In this document: piece by piece, positions 57,301 through 64,000 of the stretch | How positions within the stretch are numbered: the stretch's first letter is position 1 | Layout of the letters: each line of letters begins with the position of its first letter | NCBI RefSeq assembly: GCF_001949145.1 | Contig: NW_019091427.1 | Coordinates: 858,967 to 922,966, forward strand | Direction of reading: 5' to 3' | From: Acanthaster planci | Taxonomy: Eukaryota; Echinodermata; Asteroidea; Valvatida; Acanthasteridae | DNA length: 64,000 nt | Program-made: the position numbers and the translations under genes | Notes under the pieces: model-generated | Told to the model about the DNA's origin: nothing | The model's input: the letters and a program-made list of their open reading frames with translations, nothing else | Databases searched by the model: none

Positions 57301-60300
57301 TCATTTTTGAAAAAAATCCTGTTTTTTTGTACAAATGATAATGAGCTTGGTGACAGAATGGTATATTTCCACTTTTTTGCATGGAACTGCCTTTAGGAAT
57401 CTTTCCACACAAGAGGTCAAGTCACAAAAACCCACACCTTGTTTGCATCACAATTGTAACAATAAATTTCGTTTACAAATACAAAAATCAACTAAAGTTC
57501 TCTTGAGCACGTTTTGAGATGTAATGTCCAAGATTTTTTCTAAAGATTTGGTACCGATAACTACAGCTTTATAAATGTCCAGCTTGTTTGAAGTGACCCT
57601 GATTTTAAGTCGTGTTAAGATACTATGGTTTACCACAAGGACCTGACTTGGTAGCTGGATCGAATCTTCTCTAGATACAGGCCTTACTGGTCCCTCTGAC
57701 CGTAGCTCATAATACTTGTAGAATACCTTCACAAAATGACCTTGAATCTTACTTTCGGGTATATCATCCAGAACCCTCATCAAGTAGTCTTCATACTTCT
57801 TGTGCTTCTGCAGTTTTGTACACAGCTCCTTATGTCTGGGAAAAGAGAAACAGCAAGCTGTTTATCAGGATCAATACATCCGTACATTCAAGTTTCTGCT
57901 TGTCTACCACCTTACACCAGAAGAAACATTAACTCGGAGACCTGTAACACTTAATTATGAAAGTTACACTGATGTAGTTGAAAAAATGCAGGAACAACAT
58001 TAGTCCACATGTGTGTAGATAACATTCTCAAGAGCAGGAGTAAAGCGGACCTCCATAAAATAATCACTCCATTATTTCCCCCTGATTTTTACATGCATCA
58101 ATCAGTTGAAGTATAAGCCTCAGCTACAGGAAGGCAAAGGATTGCATTTCTTATTGCCTTTATTTTAACGCAGGCATGTTCAGTGTGTGCATGTCACATG
58201 CATGCGGAAGTGTGACAAGTGTCTAGTGTTCAAACTCATGCTACCTAATGATGGCTGGAAGAAAAGTACGTCCTAATTGCACCCAGCAGTAAACAGCCAA
58301 TATCCCAATGACATACATCTAAAGGTCAGCGGGGACAAGTGAAAAGTCCTGCAGGTGATTTCACAAATGTTGCGTAACTTTGCAAAATGCCTTGACGCAG
58401 TGAGCAATGATAAGCCAAATAAGTGATATGATTAGTTAGTAAACTGTCCATTACTGATTTGTTCCATGAAGCTTTGCCCCAGCTCAAATGACTGCATTCA
58501 CTGCACAACTTGTTGACTTAATGTACACTGTACGTAACATTCCTGAAGGGTACCATAGTCACACTGCATGCAATAGAATGCACAGTAAGAGAAGTTGATT
58601 ACGACATTGCATTAAGTTTTATGAAATTGGCTGCTGGAAATATATGGGAGTCTACCAAACTTACACAAGTTTCAGTTCTTCCAACTGTTGCAGTAACAGT
58701 TCATACTCAGACTGCTTCTGGTCCTTCAGCTTCAACTCTGTCTGGTATTTGTGGATCGCTCGCCGTCTCTTTGCCTCTGTTTCCTGAATGAACTTGTCAA
58801 ACTTGCTGACTCTGTCTTTCATCTGAATAGCATTAAGAAATAACGATGGAGAGATTTGGATCTGTGTTTTCTGAGCTTATTCAGTCCAAGTAAGGATTAT
58901 TCAAATCTTAATTTATGTGAATTCTGCAATACGCTCTTATCATTACTGCGATGACAAAAAGTAGTCTCTAGGGCCCTAGTGTGATGTGTGATTAAGCATA
59001 TATAACCCCTCCCGTAGCCCTCTCATTCCTAATTGCTTTAATTTGATGCTCATTTTGTATTTAATGTTTTCCTGTTTGTATTTTGTTCCTCCTCTGATAT
59101 TGTCGTTTGTTTCTGGTAACGGCAAGCCTGACCCAAGCTTTTCTTTCAAGGTTTTGCCACCTCTAGTGGCCTATAAATCTCATACACTGTTAGTACCTGT
59201 ATTTTGCCATGAGGAGGAAATAAATGTAATTGAACTGAAAATTGAAATATTGAACTAAAGACAGGAAACGCACATTCAGGTACAACTAACATTTGTGCCT
59301 CTTAAAATATCAGATTTTCCAAAAAAGATCCAGTGGCATAGCTAGGATTTTACTGGGGGGGCAACAAAAGGGAATAGTGGAATAAACAAACTACAATTTA
59401 TCAAGGGATTCATGAATTGTACATGTACTCTGTCACTATGGTAATGCATGCCAAATATGCCGTGTCTTTGCAACAATCATGACAATATGTCTTGTGGAAA
59501 CTGTTTTCACGGGCTATAAAAATGAAAGTGGGAAGACTGGTGAATGTGAAGTTGGCTTTGAACAAATTTAGACACCTCTGCCCTGACAAAAGGGAGAAAA
59601 CAAAATTCAAAATATGAATATGGCAGTACCATAAGTAGTTGGCAGCTTCAACAACCTCTTCATTTGAGGTAACAGGATTTGTTTACCACACCATCATTTT
59701 CAAAACTGACAACTCGCATTTCCTACCCTCTGCTGCTTCTTCTGCAATTCAATTCTCTTCTTCTCGCATTCCTCCATGCGCTGCTGGAAGTTCTCCCGCT
59801 TGGCCTGCAGTTCAAGCGTCACCTTGTCAACCTCTACCTCCCTCTTCAGAAGGAGGGTCTTCTGCATTGTGTTCAGGCCGGTCTCTATCAGCTTGCCTGC
59901 CGACTGGTCAGCACCAAATATGAGAAATCGTTCTGAGCTGTAACCTTTCATCAGGAGTTTTAAACCCAGTTGAAACACTGCTCATCACATGTACATGTAA
60001 CTGAATTTCATTTCCTAGAGTATAAAATAGATTTTCCTCATGATCGTTTCCCTAGTCACTTCTTCACATGCACCACCTGCGTAAGTTTTACAAGTACAAC
60101 TCGATATTCCAAGTTCGCTTTAAAAATTCATAAACCAAACAGCAATGGTACACATGTACTCTATGATCTTTCTTTTACAAACCAATATGGGACCCATGCA
60201 CTCTTGCCAGCATTCTTTGACCTTTAATGTCTCAGATTCCTCAAAATCCATCACTGATTTTTTTTTTATTTTGCAGGATTACTCTGTCAGGGAAGGGGTT

Positions 60301-61780
60301 GGCAGGGAATGAAACTTGTCCTTCCTGGGCCTTTTTGACAAAATGAAAGTGAGACCAAAACACATTACTGGCTTATGTCCGGGGGGGGGAGAATTTCCTC
60401 ACAGATGAAAAAATTTACACAGTTGTTTTAGCACTTTGGTTATCTTCTTTCCTCAACCGCAAGACCCATGACTTGAATATACAAAGAATAGAGCAATATG
60501 GAAACAGCTGTTTCTGCCAATGTCCATCTTGCCCCCCCCCCAACAATCCTGACCAGAATGGGATGAGGAAGTGACGAGCGAGCAGAGCTGGGGGATGTAC
60601 TGCTTGGCAAGTGGCTGCTATCACCTGCGTGTATAAGCTCAATGGCCACTGAAAGATGCAGTTCAAAGACTATGCCATTCACTTCCTCCACACGATGGTG
60701 GACATATAGGAATTGACCAATTGCCACTTGTAAGTTAGCCACATCTTGTGGGTCATGAGTACACCATATGATTGAACAATAATTTACATACTGCACTGAT
60801 ATGACTCTACCATGATAGGCTGCTTCAGGCAGCTAGGTTGAAATCAGCAATGGGTCTCACCTCTTTGACAATGGGATATTTATTGACATCTTCTTCCTCA
60901 CGGTCATCCTCTCTGTTGAATTGGATTCCAAATAAAATCAGGGAGTAATTGGAATTGATTTAAAGTCACTTTTAGCTATGAACGTGCAAACACAAACCGG
61001 GTTATCCTTGCTGCGTCGAGGTAAGTGTTGTGTACAGTACAGAAATCATTTTTGAGAATGAAGCATTCACTTGAATTACATACAACTAACTACGGGAAGA
61101 CTAAAATTTTTCTTAGTCCAATGTGGGTCTCGGGGAGCAGCTACGCGGATACAGGGATACGAAGTGGGCCTTGTGCGTCCTACAACGCAAAGTGAATGGG
61201 GAAGGTGGAAGAATTTTCTATGTCTGATATGAGTCCTGGGGAGCGGCTATGTGGATACAGGGATACAAAGTAGGTTTTCTGTGTCCTGTAATGTAAAGTA
61301 AATGGGGAAGGTGGAAGAATTTTCTAGGTCTAATATGGGTCTCGGAGGGCGGCTATGCGGATACATGTACAGGGATACGAAGTGAGCTTTTGTGTGTCAT
61401 CCTGCAATGCCAAGTGAATGGGGAAGGCGGAAGAATTTCCTAAGTCCAAAGTGAGTCCCGGGGAGCGGCTACGCGGATACGAAGTGGGCCTTGTGGATGG
61501 AGGGTTACTCTGTATCCGCGGCTACGGTAGTACGAGGTAGGCAAGGTGAACTGAGTGGCAGGGTTTTCTGCGATTGTGCCTATTAATGTACAAGACTATT
61601 TCGAGCAAAAGACTGCCCATATTTCCTGCTTAAAACCATTTTCGTTCATAATGTTGTGAGCATAAATTAAAACAAATTTGTATCTCACCCCCTTTCTCCT
61701 AACTGGGTAACGAAAATACTCCTCTTCTGCGGTTCCAACTCCAGCCTATAGGAGCGAGATGCCTCTGTAGCGTTGGCCAT
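54364..61780 (-). CDS. CCDC42-like: CCDC42/CFAP73-type ciliary coiled-coil protein
   Basis: Nine exons on the minus strand: 61689-61780, 60861-60912, 59727-59903, 58665-58822, 57753-57835, 56406-56575, 55779-55889, 55449-55565 and 54364-54519. They join in frame to 371 residues. The family (human CCDC42, CFAP73; Chlamydomonas FAP73/MIA2) forms coiled coils of the axoneme or sperm tail and, for CFAP73 with CFAP100, helps regulate inner dynein arms. After an acidic start, SAGKLIETGLNTMQKTLLLK and the DUF4200-type coil follow (about residues 49-175: RENFQQRMEECEKKRIELQK, MKDRVSKFDKFIQETEAKRR). Next comes KYEDYLMRVLDDIPENYLEV and MDRHRTLSTTNQALIARV, the counterpart of human FEEIHEVIARYKTL. GRIQMAVNDIADKC resembles the family's conserved C-terminal helix. 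The last exon adds a basic Ser-rich tail (SLGSRTRRKSKSSF). The acceptor of exon 3 at 59904 was chosen to keep phase. Which human paralogue is closest cannot be settled by eye; the human proteins are 308-316 residues. Confidence 0.85.
56069..56239 (-). repeat. Fold-back repeat copy C
   Basis: In a CCDC42-like intron. It carries CACAAGACTA and CAAGACCAGT on the left, the core AACAAAGACAAAGGAATGC, TTGCAGTTCATTTGAACAGC and TTATGACTTGA, then two GGTCTTGTGAT units on the right. Same orientation as copy B, opposite to copy A. Confidence 0.82.
56240..56315 (+). repeat. SINE-like fragment with perfect B box
   Basis: CTGGGTTCGATTCCAGG contains GGTTCGATTCC (56246-56256), an exact pol III B box inside a paired stem. 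It directly abuts the fold-back copy C. No A box upstream, so it is a fragment or was cut by that insertion. Confidence 0.45.
61110..61535 (+). repeat. 106-bp minisatellite in CCDC42-like intron 1
   Basis: Units begin at about 61127, 61233, 61339 and 61455 with GTCtCGGGGAGCGGCTA-like sequence, followed by GCGGATACAGGGATACGAAG and GTGAATGGGGAAGG. Periods are 106, 106 and 116; the third unit carries about 10 extra bases (TGTACAGGG type). Confidence 0.88.
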
Positions 61781-64000
61781 GTTGTCTTTATCTCTTTGGA
61801 ACAAAATTTTACAAACAGAATGTTAAGAAGGCTTAGTAATAAACAATTTCTGAATTCTAAAGCACGAAATCACAACTGCGACTCACAGACAGTCGAGTGT
61901 GTGTATCCAACGACAACATGTATACACTTCGTTAAGTCACGTGACGCAATCTCAGCGAGCTAGACTGGTGCTGTGGTTTTGGTGTATTGTATTAGCGTGT
62001 TCAAATGGCTGGAATTCATACAGGCGTACTAATTGATTGACACCTGTTCTCATCTTGTCGTCTGCCAGGCTTAAGCCACCTGCTTTATTCGAATTTCCCA
62101 TACCCCAGAGTTACGATCAGTTGCCAGCTAAAATGTTCCATGATACCTATATTTGCTCAATATAGATTGCAGGGCTGTGACAATATAAATAATGTTTTAC
62201 GCCGGAGAAGCAAGGATGAGCAGACGAAGGTGGAACAAATAGTTCATTTACGTAATTACGGGTGCCAGCCCAGGGGTACAGATGTTGCAGGCCCACATTA
62301 GTAGGCCCAAGTTTCCTGCGCAAATCATAATCTGCATCATGGGTGTAACTCCCTGAGGGATAGGGTACATAATATCTCCCTCCCCCCACTGTTTGGTTGG
62401 CAGATGGGCTATTCCCACTTTCCGTGGTAAATTCAGGCAGATTTTTCGGACTGCAACAATCAAAATGTAGTAGGGCCTATGAATCCCTGGAGCAATATAA
62501 AGCTCCATGATGATTAAATAGCACTCAAAAGGGAGAATGTTTTAAAGCCATAGATACGCCATTTTGATGTATGCTTCTGCTGGAGTGTTGTAAATTTGTA
62601 GTCTAATACATATATGTTCATGATAAAGATGTAGATCTGCATAGTGAATATCCCCCAGTGTCAAATGATGTCAGCACCCCGCCCCCCTAGGCTCCCGCAA
62701 GTCACACCCCACACCAGGGTAGGACTAAAGGTTGGTCAAAATGCCCACTTTTTTAGGGTGCTATTAGAGCATTAAATGTGGACTGAATGATTTTTCAACT
62801 TTGTCTTCGGCAAAATTCCGGGCCCAAAATATCCGAAAACTGGCGATGAGCTTCATGCATGACTGTATTACAAAATGTTATCCTTGGATACCAATATTAA
62901 ATGTCATCGGTCAGTTCACAAAAAGTGAAAAGAAAGAATGAGGAAACGAGTGTTAATTTTTTGTGCGTACTTGTATCTGTCCTTAAGTTTTTGACAGGGT
63001 ATTTTCACTACCGGCTTTGCAAGCCTGCATTTATTTCCTGGTATGCAACTGCAATCATACAGTCTACAGTGAGAGCGCCCTCATTTTGGTGAGATTTTTC
63101 CTTTCCAAAAATGTCCAACACTACTCGTAGCTAGTCTTCAGTTTATCACAGTTTTTCACCATGTACAATGGTATAGTGTGATGTGAAACAACACTGATTG
63201 ATAAATTCTTTGGTGGAACAATAAACTTTAAGATCAGAAGGAATATCACGCAAATTCAGAGGTGCATATTTGAGATTTTTTTTGCAAAGTACTCAGCGCA
63301 GGAAAAGGTCTCCACGCTCCCCTGCATCGCCAGTGAGCTTCTTTAGCTCAAGAGAGAAAAAATATTTCCGAATGCAACAAGAGGGAGGCAACAATACCGA
63401 ACACGGTCAAAAGGTTCCTCAATATATGGGTGACTATCACTGCATAGGGTCTGCTCACTTCTGCCTACTAGTGACTGGTAAAACTATGGCTGGCTGCCAA
63501 TACAAAAGTAAAGATTAGTTCAGTAAGTATCACTTAATATTAAAAACACCAAATAATAAACACCACTACTAAAGACTGAATGAAAATATAATCTCCTTTA
63601 AAAGTCATATGGAGAGTCTACTTTTGAGGTATTCGATATTGAGGTAAAGTAATCGTTCTTGTGTGTTCTGATAAAGCATGTGATAAATTAGGTTGATAAA
63701 GACAAATGCCTAATTTACTGTTGGTTTAGTAATTACATGTAAATGTCCTCCCAAGAAAGACTTGCCAAATATTATTATTCTGAACCAGTGGGATATCCAG
63801 GTTCTAGCTTCAGGTGGCAGAATGAGATTTCTTTCACTAATTGAACCAACATTTATTTCTTACATTTTGTGTAATAACATTACCAAATATTTGTAACTTT
63901 TAAAAAAATTCTTATATCTTACATTTCAAAAGTTAGGACCTTATGTCTAAGATAATTTACTCTTCATTGTGTTGACGGAAATATTTTCATCTTATGTACA
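61781..64000. other. Upstream region of the CCDC42-like gene, no gene seen
   Basis: Contains a GTCACGTGAC palindrome (61936-61945), an E-box core of the USF/TFE type, about 155 bp before the CCDC42-like start codon. The rest, to the window end, has only short unrecognised open frames. Confidence 0.5.

Noticed and set aside
59727-59932. Acceptor at 59933 as the start of CCDC42-like exon 3
   Set aside because: Joining it to exon 2 puts the conserved coil out of frame; the acceptor at 59904 gives phase 0 and the expected SAGKLIETG junction.
60440-60796. 118-residue minus-strand open frame in a CCDC42-like intron
   Set aside because: Does not join neighbouring exons in phase with usable splice sites and resembles no CCDC42-family segment.
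61110-61535. Regular repeat array that could suggest CRISPR
   Set aside because: Adjacent 106-bp units without distinct spacers, in an intron of an animal gene; a minisatellite.

Overview
This is a stretch of an animal nuclear genome, not a bacterial one. All five recognisable genes are split by introns with ordinary GT-AG borders (one intron is GC-AG). The sequence between exons is AT-rich and full of small inverted-repeat elements, minisatellites and tRNA-derived SINE pieces. Proteins read like invertebrate deuterostome versions of human genes. Together with frequent TACATGTA and AGGCCTA palindromes, this suggests a marine deuterostome, most likely an echinoderm (inference, moderate confidence). 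An N gap at 41349-41619 marks a draft assembly.

Layout: (1) 76-9402, plus strand, 3' part of an NPAS4/dysfusion-like bHLH-PAS transcription factor: PAS-B exons and a long GC-rich last exon; the bHLH and PAS-A exons lie before the window. (2) 9403-17226, about 7.8 kb without a recognisable gene. (3) 17227-21452, plus, a complete five-exon TRMT61A, catalytic subunit of the tRNA m1A58 methyltransferase. (4) 23039-34497, minus, a complete 13-exon radial spoke head gene (RSPH4A/RSPH6A type), tail-to-tail with TRMT61A. (5) 41069-45736, plus, the Hippo scaffold salvador (SAV1), with two WW domains and a SARAH domain; its first coding exon was not found. (6) 45737-54363, gene-poor. (7) 54364-61780, minus, a complete nine-exon CCDC42/CFAP73-type coiled-coil gene. 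(8) 61781-64000, nothing recognised beyond its promoter side.

The genes do not form a pathway. Two of the five (the radial spoke head and the CCDC42/CFAP73-type protein) are motile-cilium axoneme components, and a good RFX X-box lies about 220 bp upstream of the radial spoke start codon. The others serve neuronal or tracheal-type transcription (NPAS4/dysfusion), tRNA modification (TRMT61A) and Hippo growth control (SAV1).

I found no previously undescribed gene system. The least explained content is the repeats: a fold-back family built on GTCTTG-type tandem arms (four copies), a TTAACCCTAAC-ended element family (three sites), several different inverted-repeat elements in introns and spacers, a 106-bp intronic minisatellite, a dispersed element at 16.7 and 32.1 kb, and a dispersed repeat carrying a hammerhead-ribozyme-like box at 7.8 and 53.7 kb. 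Exon borders were placed by hand from splice signals, phase and remembered family sequences, with no transcript or database check.
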